The notes under the pieces are model-generated. The model worked only from the letters and a program-made list of their open reading frames with translations, did no database searches and had not been told where the DNA came from. This document shows, one piece after another, positions 40,384 through 49,299 of a stretch of 64,000 nucleotides of DNA. Made by a program: the position numbers and the translations under genes. The DNA lies in contig JANJUF010000005.1 in the NCBI GenBank assembly GCA_024710705.1, positions 1 through 64,000 on the forward strand, written 5' to 3'. Positions within the stretch are counted from its first letter, which is position 1, and each line of letters begins with the position of its first letter. This stretch comes from Gemmatimonadaceae bacterium. GTDB taxonomy: Bacteria; Gemmatimonadota; Gemmatimonadetes; Gemmatimonadales; Gemmatimonadaceae.

Positions 40384-41361
40384 ATGCCCCGCACCGTGCT
40401 CACCGACATCGCCTCCCAGACCTGGGAGCATCCGGCCGACCGGGCCGCGCTCTCCGCCATGCGCGCGCTGCCCGGCTTCGACACCGCCGTGAACGCCTTC
40501 GCCAAGGCCTTCGGCGAGCGCGGCGTGCGACATCTCTTTACTGCCAGCGCCGTGCGCGTGGGGCCCACCCAGCGCCCCGACCTCGACGCGTTGTGGACCG
40601 ACGTCCTCGCCACGCTCGACTGGCCCAAGCGCCCCGAACTCTTCGTCACCTCGTCGCCCAACATCAACGCCGGCGCCGTCGGCTTCGGCGAGCCCTTCGT
40701 CGTCATCAACTCGGCCGCCATCGAGCACCTCACGCGCGAGGAGCTGCGCGTGATCCTCGCCCACGAGCTGGGCCACGTGATGAGCGGGCACGTCACCTAC
40801 CGCACCATCGCCCAGATCATCCTGATGGTCGGTATCGGCAACCTGCCCTTCCTCGCCGGCCTCGCGCTGCTGCCCTTCCAGCTCGCCATCCTCGAGTGGT
40901 ACCGCAAGAGCGAACTCTCCTGCGACCGCGCGGCCCTGCTCGGCGTGCAGGACCCCGACCTCGTGCTCACCACCTTCATGAAGCTCGCCGGCGGCCGCGA
41001 GTTCGGTGATTCGCTCGACCTCGAGGCCTTCAAGGCGCAGTCGAAGGAGTACGAACACGACGACTCGGCCTGGGATACGGTGCTCAAGGCCATCAACACC
41101 GCCTTCCGCGAGCATCCGTTCTTCACCATCCGCGCCGGCGAACTGCAGCGCTGGACGGCCGATGGCTCCTACGCCAAGGTGCTGGCCGGCGAGTACGTGA
41201 AGCGTGCCGACGTGAAGCGCGGCGATGGGCTCGGCGACGACCTCAAGCGCGGCGCGTCCTACTACGGTGACCAGGCCAAGGCCGCCGTCGAGAAGGTCAG
41301 CGAGACGATCGGACGGGCCAAGGATGCCTTCACCGATGCCATGAAGGGCGCCGCTCGGTGA
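40384..41361 (+). CDS. M48-family zinc metalloprotease
   Basis: A 325-residue metalloprotease. The zinc motif HELGH is at residues 127-131 with the following SGH, and the third ligand Glu is in KSELSCDRAALLG. A hydrophobic segment (about 143-170) suggests membrane attachment, but there is no full HtpX topology with N-terminal helices. The C-terminal about 60 residues are Lys/Asp-rich and helical. GAGGAG precedes ATG 40384. Its stop overlaps the GTG of purD (GTGA), so the protease and purD are coupled. Substrates unknown; quality control at the membrane is a family-level guess. Confidence 0.87.
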   Translation: MPRTVLTDIASQTWEHPADRAALSAMRALPGFDTAVNAFAKAFGERGVRHLFTASAVRVGPTQRPDLDALWTDVLATLDWPKRPELFVTSSPNINAGAVGFGEPFVVINSAAIEHLTREELRVILAHELGHVMSGHVTYRTIAQIILMVGIGNLPFLAGLALLPFQLAILEWYRKSELSCDRAALLGVQDPDLVLTTFMKLAGGREFGDSLDLEAFKAQSKEYEHDDSAWDTVLKAINTAFREHPFFTIRAGELQRWTADGSYAKVLAGEYVKRADVKRGDGLGDDLKRGASYYGDQAKAAVEKVSETIGRAKDAFTDAMKGAAR

Positions 41362-42635
41362 AGATCCTGATCGTCGGCGGGGGCGGGCGCGAACACGCGC
41401 TCGCCTGGAAGCTCAAGCAGGACGACCCCGCCGCCGAGATCATCGCTGCCCCAGGGAACCCGGGGATCGCCGCAATCGGGCGCTGTGTGGATGTGAAGGC
41501 CACGGACGTGGAAGCGCTCTTTGCGCTGGCCAAGCGCGAACGGGTCACCTTCACCGTGATCGGTCCCGAAGCACCGCTCTCGCTCGGCATCGTGGACCGC
41601 TTCCGCGACGCGGGACTTCCGGTGTTCGGTCCCACCAAGGCCGCCGCGCGCATCGAGACGTCCAAGCGTTTCGCCAAGGAACTGATGCTCGCGGCCAACG
41701 TGCCCACGGCCTCGGCGCGCACCTTCACGACGATCCCCGAGGCCAAGGCGGAGGTGCGCCGGCTCGGCGCGCCGGTGGTCGTGAAGGCCAGCGGCATCGC
41801 CGCCGGAAAGGGCGTGATCGTGGCGATGAGCATCGCCGAGGCCGACGCGGCCATCGATGACATGCTCGATGCGAAGGTGTTCGGCGACGCCGGCGCCGAG
41901 GTGTTGGTGGAGGAGTACATGCAGGGTGAGGAGCTCTCGCTCTTCGCGCTCACCGACGGGCAGAACGTGCTCACCATGCTCGCGGCACAGGATCACAAGC
42001 GCATCGGCGACGGCGATACCGGGCCCAACACCGGCGGCATGGGCGCGTACACGCCCGTCTCGCTCGCCACGCCGGGGCTGCTCGCCACCGTCACGCGACG
42101 CATCCTCACGCCCACGCTCGAGGCCATGCGCGCGCAGGGCTGCACCTTCACCGGCCTGCTCTACGCCGGACTCATGCTCACCGAGGACGGGCCGAAGGTG
42201 GTGGAGTTCAACTGTCGCTTCGGCGATCCCGAGACGCAGGCGATCCTGCCGATGCTCAATTCGTCCTTGCTGGTGCCGATGCGCGCCATCGCCGAGGGCG
42301 GGTCGATCCGCTCGCTGAGCAACTTCAGTTGGAAGCGCGGGGCCGCAGTGACCACCGTCGTGGCGGCCGAGGGCTATCCGGGCCCGGTGCGCAGCGGCGA
42401 CGTGATCGCCCTGCCTGAACTGCCAAGCGACGTCTCGATCTTCCACGCGGGCACCTCGCGCAACGATGCCGGCGAGCTTGTGACGGCCGGCGGCCGCGTG
42501 TTTGCCGTCACCGCGGTGGCGGATTCACTTGCCGAAGCGCAGGCGCGCAGCCGGAATGTGGCTGACGCGGTGCAGTTCCGCGGGCGGCAGCTGCGCCGCG
42601 ACATCGGCTGGCGCGAACTCGCGCGGCAGCGCTGA
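41358..42635 (+). CDS. purD: Phosphoribosylamine-glycine ligase (GARS)
   Basis: A 425-residue ATP-grasp enzyme catalysing step 2 of de novo purine synthesis (phosphoribosylamine + glycine + ATP to GAR). Motifs: GGGGREHALAWKL at the N-terminus, VVKASGIAAGKGVIVA in the ATP-grasp, HKRIGDGDTGPNTGGMGAY, and VEFNCRFGDPETQ with metal ligands. Full length. The start is GTG 41358, overlapping the protease stop. mutM begins 6 bases after its stop, so purD heads a run of co-oriented genes that continues to 45452. Confidence 0.96.
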   Translation: MKILIVGGGGREHALAWKLKQDDPAAEIIAAPGNPGIAAIGRCVDVKATDVEALFALAKRERVTFTVIGPEAPLSLGIVDRFRDAGLPVFGPTKAAARIETSKRFAKELMLAANVPTASARTFTTIPEAKAEVRRLGAPVVVKASGIAAGKGVIVAMSIAEADAAIDDMLDAKVFGDAGAEVLVEEYMQGEELSLFALTDGQNVLTMLAAQDHKRIGDGDTGPNTGGMGAYTPVSLATPGLLATVTRRILTPTLEAMRAQGCTFTGLLYAGLMLTEDGPKVVEFNCRFGDPETQAILPMLNSSLLVPMRAIAEGGSIRSLSNFSWKRGAAVTTVVAAEGYPGPVRSGDVIALPELPSDVSIFHAGTSRNDAGELVTAGGRVFAVTAVADSLAEAQARSRNVADAVQFRGRQLRRDIGWRELARQR

Positions 42636-42641
42636 GCGGGC

Positions 42642-43511
42642 GTGCCTGAACTCCCCGAAACCGAGACCATCGCGCGGGACCTCGACGGCGCCCTCCAGGG
42701 CGCCGTCGTCCGTTCGGTGGCAGTGCACCGCCAGGATGTGTTGCGTGATCCGGCCCGTGGCGGTCGTGCACTCACGGGGGCGGCGGCGGTACGATTGGCC
42801 GCTCGCCTCGTCACCTCACTCACCGGAGGGCGCGTCACGGCCGTGTATCGCCGCGCCAAGAGCATCGTCCTCGCGTTCGACCCGGCGCGGTACGCCGTGG
42901 TCACGCCGCGCTTCACCGGCGCCTTGCTGCTCACCCGCGGAGAGGCATCGGCCGTCCGGCACCCGCACGACTGCCTCACCATCGGGCTCGACGATGGCCG
43001 CACGCTCACCTACCGCGACCTGCGTCGGCTCGGGACGCTGACGCTGCTCGACCACGAGCAGCTGGCTCGCTGGGACGAAGCCCTCGGCCCCGAACCGCTT
43101 GACCCGGAGCTGACCGCCGAGCGATTTTCGGGCATTCTTCGGGGGTCCGAACGCGCGGTGAAGAGCATCCTGATGGACCAGCGGCGGCTGGCGGGCGTGG
43201 GCAACATCTACGCGAACGAAGCCTGTTGGCGCGCCCGCGTGCGCCCGACACGGCGCGGGCGCTCCGTCACGCACGTCGAGGCTCGCACGTTGCTCGCCGA
43301 GCTTCGCGGCGTGCTCGCGGAGAGCATCGCGCTGCGCGGCACCACCTTCCGCGACTTCCAGGACGCCTACGGCAGCAAGGGCGGCTTCGCGCCGATGCTC
43401 CAGGCCTACGGCCGCGGTGGGCTCCCCTGCACGCGCTGCGGCGGCACGCTGCGCGAAACGCACGCGCTCGAGGGTCGGAGCACCGTGTGGTGCACGGGGT
43501 GCCAGCGGTGA
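42642..43511 (+). CDS. mutM: Formamidopyrimidine-DNA glycosylase
   Basis: A 289-residue base-excision repair glycosylase/AP lyase acting on oxidised purines. The N-terminal PELPETE exposes catalytic Pro2 and Glu3 after Met removal; the conserved Lys is in RRAKSIVLAF; the helix-two-turn-helix VGNIYANEACWRARV precedes a C-terminal zinc finger with C-x2-C (CTRC) and C-x2-C (CTGC). Complete. The start is GTG 42642, giving the conserved N-terminus exactly. A Cho-like nuclease gene begins 7 bases downstream, making a DNA-repair pair. Confidence 0.95.
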   Translation: MPELPETETIARDLDGALQGAVVRSVAVHRQDVLRDPARGGRALTGAAAVRLAARLVTSLTGGRVTAVYRRAKSIVLAFDPARYAVVTPRFTGALLLTRGEASAVRHPHDCLTIGLDDGRTLTYRDLRRLGTLTLLDHEQLARWDEALGPEPLDPELTAERFSGILRGSERAVKSILMDQRRLAGVGNIYANEACWRARVRPTRRGRSVTHVEARTLLAELRGVLAESIALRGTTFRDFQDAYGSKGGFAPMLQAYGRGGLPCTRCGGTLRETHALEGRSTVWCTGCQR

Positions 43512-43518
43512 GCCGCCA

Positions 43519-44658
43519 ATGAGTCCACGCCGTCGCCGCCGGCGCGGTCCGCTCCAGCCACCGAAGGACGTGGAGATGCGGATCGACAACATGCTCGCGC
43601 TGGTCAAGGACACCGCGCGCGACGTGCCCGGCGTGTATCGCATGACATCGGCCGAGGGCGAGGTGATCTACGTGGGCAAGTCGAAGGCCCTGCGCACGCG
43701 ACTGCTGAGCTACTTCCGGGCCCAGTACCCGCGCGACAAGGGTGCGCGCATCCTGCGCGAGGCGGCCACACTCGAGTGGGAGCCATTGCCAAGCGAGTTC
43801 GCTGCGCTGCTGCGCGAGTTGCGCCTGATCAAACAGCTCCGTCCGCGCTACAACGTCGCGATGAAGCGAGACGCGCGCTACCACGCCTTCGTGCGCGTCT
43901 CGCGTCCGCCGGCCCCGCGCTTCCAGGTGGTGCGTGGCGCCGGCACCGACGAGACGGGCACCTACTACGGCCCGTTCCGCGGGGCGATCCAGCTCGAGGA
44001 AGCGCTGCGCGAGCTCAACGACGCGCTTGGGCTTCGCGACTGTGCGCTCGCCACGCCGATGTTCTTCGCCGACCAGCCCGACCTGATCGACCTCCCCTCA
44101 CGGACACCTGGCTGCATCCGCCACGAGATCGGCCGCTGCCTGGGGCCCTGCATCGGTGCTGTGCGCGAGCAGGAGTACGACGACGCCTTCCGTGCAGCCC
44201 GCGGCTTTCTCGAGGGCGCCCACGACGCACCGGTGGCGTTGCTGCGCTCGCGCATGGAGGCCTCGAGTGAAGCACTCGACTTCGAGCGCGCCGCGCAGTT
44301 CCGCGACAAGATCCAGCGCCTCGAGGCGCTGCGTGAGCAGTTTGCGCGGCTGCGCTTCGCGTTGGAGTCGCTCTCCTTCGCCTACACGGTGCCCGGCGTG
44401 AACGGCGACGACCGCGTGTACGTCGTGCGGCGCGGCTGCGTGCGGCTCGAAGCCCCGGCCCCGCGCACCGCCGCCGAGCGGCGCGCGATCGACGCGCGCA
44501 TCGTCGAGGAACTCGAGGCCGGATCGCGCGGGCCGCGGACCGTTCCGGGGCACGAGGTGGATGAGGTCATCCTGGTGGCCGGTTGGTTCCGGAAGTTTCC
44601 CAAGGAGATGGATCGTACGGTCGCGCTGGCGCCCGCGCACGCCAGCCGCTCGGCGTGA
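43519..44658 (+). CDS. Short UvrC-like (Cho-type) GIY-YIG nuclease
   Basis: A 379-residue homologue of the N-terminal half of UvrC. A basic N-terminus (RRRRRRG) precedes the GIY-YIG domain: GVYRMTS (38-44), IYVGKSKALRTRLLSYF (50-66) and a Glu in SEFAALLRELRLIK. Four Cys in LRDC, GCIRH, RCLG and PCIG match the iron-sulfur ligands of UvrC. A UVR motif (EALDFERAAQFRDKIQRLE) near residue 250 allows UvrB contact. The RNase H-like second nuclease and helix-hairpin-helix of UvrC are absent, as in Cho, which makes only the 3' incision. The last about 80 residues are not recognised. It is coupled by GTGA to the AraC regulator and follows mutM. Confidence 0.88.
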   Translation: MSPRRRRRRGPLQPPKDVEMRIDNMLALVKDTARDVPGVYRMTSAEGEVIYVGKSKALRTRLLSYFRAQYPRDKGARILREAATLEWEPLPSEFAALLRELRLIKQLRPRYNVAMKRDARYHAFVRVSRPPAPRFQVVRGAGTDETGTYYGPFRGAIQLEEALRELNDALGLRDCALATPMFFADQPDLIDLPSRTPGCIRHEIGRCLGPCIGAVREQEYDDAFRAARGFLEGAHDAPVALLRSRMEASSEALDFERAAQFRDKIQRLEALREQFARLRFALESLSFAYTVPGVNGDDRVYVVRRGCVRLEAPAPRTAAERRAIDARIVEELEAGSRGPRTVPGHEVDEVILVAGWFRKFPKEMDRTVALAPAHASRSA

Positions 44659-45452
44659 CCGACACGCCCTTCCGGTATGCCGAGTCGCGACCGCCAGCTG
44701 AAGCCGCGGTGTGGGTGCTCTCGCTCTGGCGCTTCGAAGTCGACGCACTCCCGCAGGGTGGCCCCCCGTACACCGTGTGGCCTGATGGCTGCGTGAGCAT
44801 CGCGCTCGTTCCACGCGGGATCCCGGGACCAGGCGTTTTGATCACCGGTCCGCGCGTCACCGCGATGCGCCCGCCTCTCCGGCCGCAGACGAGACTCTGG
44901 GGCATCCGGTTCTGGCCTGATGTAGCCCGAGCGGTGCTCGGCTTGGGCGCGCCCGAACTGCGCGATCGGGTCGGCCCGGCGCCAGCCGCGATCGCGGCCC
45001 GCTTTGCTTCGCTCCGCGATCGCCTCACGCCTGCGCTCGCCGGACCCGCCGGCTTTGCGTCCCTTTCCTCGTGGTTGCGCGAGCACTGCGCGGCGTGGGC
45101 TGCTCCGGACTCGCAGGTGCGCCACGCCGTCCGCAACATCGTCGCGGCGCGCGGAGAGGTGTCAATGCCCGAGGTGGCCCGCGCGGCGGCACTCAGCCTC
45201 CGACAGCTGCAACGGCGATTCGCCGCCGCCACCGGGCTCACCCTCCGGGAATGGGCGCGCGTGCGCCGGCTGCGGGAGTCGCTCGCCCAACATATGACCG
45301 GCGCCGATGGCGGTTGGTCGGCGGTGGCAGCGTCAACCGGATTCGCCGACCACGCACACCTGACCCGAGAGTTCGTCGCGCTCACGGGACTGCCGCCCTC
45401 GGCGGCGGCCAAACTGCTCAGCGCCACGCGCCACGAGCACGTGCAGCCCTGA
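44655..45452 (+). CDS. AraC-family transcriptional regulator
   Basis: A 265-residue regulator. The N-terminal about 150 residues form a sensor-like domain of the type with WPDGCVSIAL and PPLRPQTRLWGIRFWP (cupin-like DUF6597 style). The C-terminal AraC double helix-turn-helix spans about residues 165-255: VSMPEVARAAALSLRQLQRR, then STGFADHAHLTREFVALTG, the signature second HTH. The start is GTG 44655 overlapping the nuclease stop, so it is last in the purD-mutM-nuclease run and may respond to DNA damage or control these genes (inference). Confidence 0.85.
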   Translation: MTDTPFRYAESRPPAEAAVWVLSLWRFEVDALPQGGPPYTVWPDGCVSIALVPRGIPGPGVLITGPRVTAMRPPLRPQTRLWGIRFWPDVARAVLGLGAPELRDRVGPAPAAIAARFASLRDRLTPALAGPAGFASLSSWLREHCAAWAAPDSQVRHAVRNIVAARGEVSMPEVARAAALSLRQLQRRFAAATGLTLREWARVRRLRESLAQHMTGADGGWSAVAASTGFADHAHLTREFVALTGLPPSAAAKLLSATRHEHVQP

Positions 45453-45535
45453 GGCCTGTCGAACGATGTCGCGCGGATTCAAGCGAAGGCGACGACCGGC
45501 GCACAGATTCGACGGCACCTTCACCTGAGGTCCAC

Positions 45536-46075
45536 GTGCATCGCCTCACGTTCGCTGCCAGCCTGCTCGTCCTCACTGCCGCCGCCCCCCTTGAGGGTCA
45601 AGCCCCTGATCCCAGCGCCCAGATTGTCCGGTCGCGCGCGGCGTTGGCCCCGATCGCCAAGCTCGTGGGGCGCTGGGACGGCGAGGCCCACGTGATGCAG
45701 GGACCGGGCGGATCGATCCGGGTTCTGCAGTCCGAAGACATTGTCTACGGGGCGTCCGAGACGATGATCTTCATCCGCGGCACAGGACGCGATCCGAATA
45801 CACGCGCCATCAACTTCGAGGCGGCCGCCTCGATCTGGTTCGACCCCGACGCCGGGCGCCTCCGCATGCGCACCCACCGCGACGGACAGACCGTCGAACC
45901 CGAGCTTGAGGTGCGCCCCGACACGCTGGTGTGGGCCTTCGATGTGGCGGGCGGCAGGGTGCGCTACGCCATCACCCTCACCGATTCCTCGTGGCACGAA
46001 GTCGGCACCTTCGCACGCCACGGGGGGACGCCGTTCCAGATCATCGACATGCGGCTCCGGCGCGTCGCGCGTTGA
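45536..46075 (+). CDS. Exported DUF1579-like small beta protein
   Basis: A 179-residue exported protein: signal peptide to about residue 21, then a lipocalin-like beta fold with LVGRWDGEAHV at the start and alternating strands (RVLQSEDIVYGAS, EAAASIWFDPDAGRLRMR, FQIIDMRLRRV). The GRWDGE motif is typical of DUF1579 and related stress or ligand-binding proteins. The start is GTG 45536 with GAGG 5 bases upstream; an upstream extension lacks a signal. Function unknown. It converges with the lipoprotein gene at 46092. Confidence 0.75.
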   Translation: MHRLTFAASLLVLTAAAPLEGQAPDPSAQIVRSRAALAPIAKLVGRWDGEAHVMQGPGGSIRVLQSEDIVYGASETMIFIRGTGRDPNTRAINFEAAASIWFDPDAGRLRMRTHRDGQTVEPELEVRPDTLVWAFDVAGGRVRYAITLTDSSWHEVGTFARHGGTPFQIIDMRLRRVAR

Positions 46076-46091
46076 GCCGACCGTCGCATCG

Positions 46092-46820
46092 TCACTCCAC
46101 GCGCCGGAACGCGTAGCGCACCCGGCTGAGGTAGATGGTGTTCGCCACCTCGAACGCCGACTCCGTGCCGACCACCACCCACACGGCGCCGAGTCCGTCC
46201 GCCGTCACCCGTACCGATCGCGCACCGCTCGAGCGCGTGCGTTCCGCGAAGGGCGCGTCCTGCGCGCAGCCGGGCACACCGTTTCGATGGTCGCCGAGGA
46301 TACGGATGGCGCTCCCTTCCTCGAACTGCTCCCCCTTATCCAGCGTCACGCGCAATGAGCCATCGGCGACTTCCACCACGATGGGCTCCAGCGAGGCGGC
46401 GCCCATCTTGATCAAGACCAGCGGCCCTACGCCGGCGTCGCAGCCCTCCTGGTACTGCGTGGCGTAGTCCACTTCCATCCGAACCTCATAGGTCGCGCCG
46501 GCCTCGAGGCCGGTGACCCGACGCTTCCAGAACATGAACAGGTCGTCGGAGATGTTGTTGCCGTAGAGGTAGAGCGCCAGGCGGGCCATGTGCAGCGGAT
46601 GGCCGACGACCGTGCCCTCGAACTGGACGTTGTCCGCGAGTTCGGCGGAGACGTCCGAGAAGCCCGCGACCCAGGCGCCGGTCACGCCCTGAAAGTCATC
46701 GGCGAAGACGAGGTCGTCCTTGGGTGCCGTCGGCGGCGTGTCGCAGCCCTGAAGTGCCACGAGCGCCGCGGCGCAGGGCAGGAGAAGGCGTGTGCGGAGC
46801 GGTCGCAGGCGAATCGTCAT
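46092..46820 (-). CDS. Secreted lipoprotein, possible carbohydrate-binding beta sandwich
   Basis: A 242-residue lipoprotein with lipobox ALQGC (Cys26). The mature domain reads as a jelly-roll-like beta sandwich: LVFADDFQGVTGAWVAGFSD, then TYEVRMEVDYATQ and a long series of strands ending IYLSRVRYAFRRVE. Three further Cys residues may form a disulfide. The pattern resembles accessory carbohydrate-binding modules, but no ligand residues are sure. It stands alone, divergent from the response regulator. Function unknown. Confidence 0.7.
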   Translation of the reverse strand: MTIRLRPLRTRLLLPCAAALVALQGCDTPPTAPKDDLVFADDFQGVTGAWVAGFSDVSAELADNVQFEGTVVGHPLHMARLALYLYGNNISDDLFMFWKRRVTGLEAGATYEVRMEVDYATQYQEGCDAGVGPLVLIKMGAASLEPIVVEVADGSLRVTLDKGEQFEEGSAIRILGDHRNGVPGCAQDAPFAERTRSSGARSVRVTADGLGAVWVVVGTESAFEVANTIYLSRVRYAFRRVE

Positions 46821-46911
46821 GGGGAATGCGCGAGGAGGAGAGGGAGGCGGGGCGGGCGCGGGCGTCGGGCTCGACTTGCCCCTGGGCCGCGTGCGCCTGA
46901 ACTTCTACCCC

Positions 46912-47286
46912 ATGCGTATTCTCGTGGCCGATGACGACAGGGAGATGTCGCGCCTCCTCTGCCAGATGCTCCAGGCGGCGGGGCATCGGCCCGTGCCGGC
47001 CTACGACGGCGCGAGCACGATGATGGCCGCCATGCGCATCCCGGTGCCCGATCTCATCGTGCTCGACCTCCAGATGCCGGCCGGCGACGGCCAGACCACC
47101 CTCGCCAAGCTCAAGCAGTCGTCCAAGACGGCGCTGATTCCCGTGCTGGTCGTCTCCGCGACGCAGGATCCGCAGATGCACGACAAGGTCTTGGCGATGG
47201 GCGCAGCGGCCTTTCTGGCCAAGCCGGTGTCGCCGGACCTGTTCATTGACGCGGTCGAAGCCTTCGGCCCGCGGCCGAAGGGCTAG
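46912..47286 (+). CDS. Single-domain response regulator (CheY-like)
   Basis: A 124-residue receiver domain with no output domain. The acidic pocket ADDD (residues 6-9), phospho-acceptor Asp in VLDLQMP (about residue 52), the switch Ser/Thr in VVSATQ and the Lys in FLAKPVSP are all present. Such stand-alone receivers relay phosphate or bind motor or kinase partners. No histidine kinase is near. The start is ATG 46912; upstream in-frame GTG codons lie in a Gly/Arg-rich non-conserved stretch. Its stop overlaps the phosphoesterase stop by 4 bases (convergent). Confidence 0.9.
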   Translation: MRILVADDDREMSRLLCQMLQAAGHRPVPAYDGASTMMAAMRIPVPDLIVLDLQMPAGDGQTTLAKLKQSSKTALIPVLVVSATQDPQMHDKVLAMGAAAFLAKPVSPDLFIDAVEAFGPRPKG

Positions 47287-47762
47287 CCCGGCAGCGGTAC
47301 CAGCTCGACCGCCGCCGACCCATCGGCGATCGTGAGGATCGCCACGCAAGGTTCCAGGTCGAAGCGTCGCGGCCCCGCTGCTCCAGGGTTCACGATGAGA
47401 CGCCCCTCCACCCGCTCCACCGACTGCCGATGCGTGTGCCCGTACACGCAGACGTCGGCGTCGTACGCCGCCGCCACCTGCGCGGGCCGAGGGCGGCCGA
47501 GCTCGTGCCCGTGCTGCACGTGGATGCGCAGGCCGCCGATGGTCAGGTCCAGCGCCTCGCGCAGCCGCGGATCCCACGGGTCGTCGCAGTTGCCAAACAC
47601 CGCCTGCGTGGGCGCGATCAGGCCGAGCTCGTCGAGGATCTCGTCGGCACACACGTCGCCGGCGTGCAGGATCCGCGACACACCAGCGAACACGTCATGC
47701 ACCTCCGGGCGCAGCAACCCATGCGTGTCGGAAATCAGTCCGACGCGGATGGCCGCGCTCAC
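47283..47762 (-). CDS. Metallophosphoesterase, YfcE/MJ0936 type
   Basis: A 159-residue phosphodiesterase. Metal-binding motifs: LISDTHG (Asp, His), HAGDVC (Asp), GNCDD (Asn), HGHE (His) and YGHTHRQ (two His), all in family order. YfcE-like enzymes cleave phosphodiesters in vitro; physiological substrate unknown. It starts at GTG 47762 within the ubiX stop (GTGA), so it is the fifth gene of the menaquinone operon. Why a phosphoesterase belongs there is unclear. Confidence 0.88.
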   Translation of the reverse strand: MSAAIRVGLISDTHGLLRPEVHDVFAGVSRILHAGDVCADEILDELGLIAPTQAVFGNCDDPWDPRLREALDLTIGGLRIHVQHGHELGRPRPAQVAAAYDADVCVYGHTHRQSVERVEGRLIVNPGAAGPRRFDLEPCVAILTIADGSAAVELVPLPG

Positions 47763-48379
47763 GCCTCCGGCTCGCCCCAACGCGGCGCGAGGGAGTTCGG
47801 CACGCCAAGGTGGTCCAGCGCCCGCGCGACGATGAAGTCCACCAGCTCGCCAATTTCCGAAGGGCGATGATAGAATCCCGGCGCCGCCGGCATCACCGTG
47901 GCACCAGCCAGCGTCACGCGCCGCATGTTCTCCAGATGGATCAGGGACAGCGGCGTCTCGCGCGTGACCATCAGCAGCGGCCGGCGTTCCTTGAGCGCCA
48001 CGTCGGCCGCCCGCTCCACCAGCGAGCGCGAGGTCCCCGCCGCGATGCTGGCCAGCGTGCCCATCGAACAGGGACAGATCACCATGCCCCCCGCCAGCGA
48101 GGAGCCCGACGCCGGCGCCGCCCCACGATCGCCGTCGTCGTACACCGTCACGAGCCGATCAAATCGCTCGGCACCCACCGCCGCGCGCAGGCCGGCCAAG
48201 TCGCCCACCTCGCTCTCGGTGCGCAACAACCGGAAACCGTGCGAGCTCACGATCAGCGACACGCGACGCTCGGCCACCAGCAGTTGTTCGAGCAAACGAA
48301 TGCCGTACGGCGCACCCGACGCACCCGTGATCGCCATCACGAGCGGCGCGCTGCCTGAAGGTTCCGACGCGCGTGTCAC
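47759..48379 (-). CDS. ubiX: Flavin prenyltransferase (UbiX)
   Basis: A 206-residue enzyme that makes the prenylated FMN cofactor required by UbiD. VMAITGASGAPYGIRLLEQL holds the flavin phosphate-binding loop, and VICPCSMGTLASIAAGTS and LMVTRETPLSLIHLENM are the classical UbiX/Pad1 segments. Start GTG 48379 lies in the ubiA stop (GTGA). In the futalosine menaquinone pathway a UbiX-like protein is proposed to support the late decarboxylase. Full length. Confidence 0.93.
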   Translation of the reverse strand: MTRASEPSGSAPLVMAITGASGAPYGIRLLEQLLVAERRVSLIVSSHGFRLLRTESEVGDLAGLRAAVGAERFDRLVTVYDDGDRGAAPASGSSLAGGMVICPCSMGTLASIAAGTSRSLVERAADVALKERRPLLMVTRETPLSLIHLENMRRVTLAGATVMPAAPGFYHRPSEIGELVDFIVARALDHLGVPNSLAPRWGEPEA

Positions 48380-49299
48380 GAGAGCAACACCCGGTCAGCC
48401 AGCACCAGCACGAAGAAGCTCATCGAGATGATGCCGTTCATCGTGAAGAACGCGGCATCCAGCTTGGAGAGGTCGTCGGCCTCCACGAGCGAGTGCTCGT
48501 AGCCGAGCAGGCCGGCCACGACCGCCACGCCTCCCCAGGCGAGCGCACCCGCGCCGGATACCCACACGGTGGTGGCGAGGGCAACCACCGTCAGCACATG
48601 CAGGGCGCGGGCAATCACGATCGCCCGCGGCACGCCCACCGCGGCCGGAATCGAATGCAGCCCCTGCGAGCGGTCGAACTCGATGTCAGGCAAGGCGTAG
48701 AGCACATCGAAGCCGCCGGACCAGGTCATCACGCCCACCGTGAGCGCGATCAGCATCCACCAGGGATCGCTCCACACCCCGGTCACCGCCAGATACCCGC
48801 CCACGGGCGCGATGGCGAGCCCGAGGCCGAGCACCAAGTGCGCGTAGCGCGTGAAGCGCTTGGTGAACGAGTAGAAGCACACCCACGCCAACGCCACCGG
48901 AGAGAGCATGAGGCAGAGCGGATTCAACTGCGCCGCCGCCCACACGAAGAGCGCCGCCGCCACCACCACCGTGAGCCAGGCGTCGCGCACGCGAATCGCG
49001 CCGCGCGGGATCTCGCGTTGCGCCGTGCGAGGGTTCCGCGCGTCGTACTCTCGGTCCACGATCCGGTTCACCGCCATCGCCACCCAGCGGGCCGCCGTGA
49101 AGGCCAGCACCACCCATCCCACGATCTCCAGCGTGATTGCGGCTTCACGCGACGCCAACGTCACACCCACCAGCGCGAACGGCAGCGCGAACACGGTGTG
49201 TGGCAACTTCACGAAGCTCATCCATCGCGCCACGCGCGACTCCCCCGCGAAGGTCTGGCCTTCGCGCGGATTCCCGCCGAGCGCGGCGCCGGAGCTCAC
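48376..49299 (-). CDS. ubiA: UbiA-family prenyltransferase (MqnP-like)
   Basis: A 307-residue membrane prenyltransferase attaching the isoprenoid tail to an aromatic or naphthoic acid. The two Asp-rich motifs are NRIVDREYDARNPRT (around residue 80) and ALPDIEFDRSQGLHSIP (around 205), with about nine transmembrane helices. The second motif with its SIP end and the operon with ubiD, ubiX and menG are characteristic of the MqnP group in futalosine-type menaquinone synthesis rather than ubiquinone UbiA. Start GTG 49299 lies within the ubiD stop. GAGGA-like ribosome site not obvious; translation is probably coupled. Confidence 0.9.
   Translation of the reverse strand: MSSGAALGGNPREGQTFAGESRVARWMSFVKLPHTVFALPFALVGVTLASREAAITLEIVGWVVLAFTAARWVAMAVNRIVDREYDARNPRTAQREIPRGAIRVRDAWLTVVVAAALFVWAAAQLNPLCLMLSPVALAWVCFYSFTKRFTRYAHLVLGLGLAIAPVGGYLAVTGVWSDPWWMLIALTVGVMTWSGGFDVLYALPDIEFDRSQGLHSIPAAVGVPRAIVIARALHVLTVVALATTVWVSGAGALAWGGVAVVAGLLGYEHSLVEADDLSKLDAAFFTMNGIISMSFFVLVLADRVLLS

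Noticed and set aside
43519-44658. Frameshifted or truncated full-length uvrC pseudogene
   Set aside because: The next gene begins in the stop codon and encodes a clear AraC regulator; no remnants of the UvrC C-terminal half are seen downstream, so a Cho-type protein is simpler.
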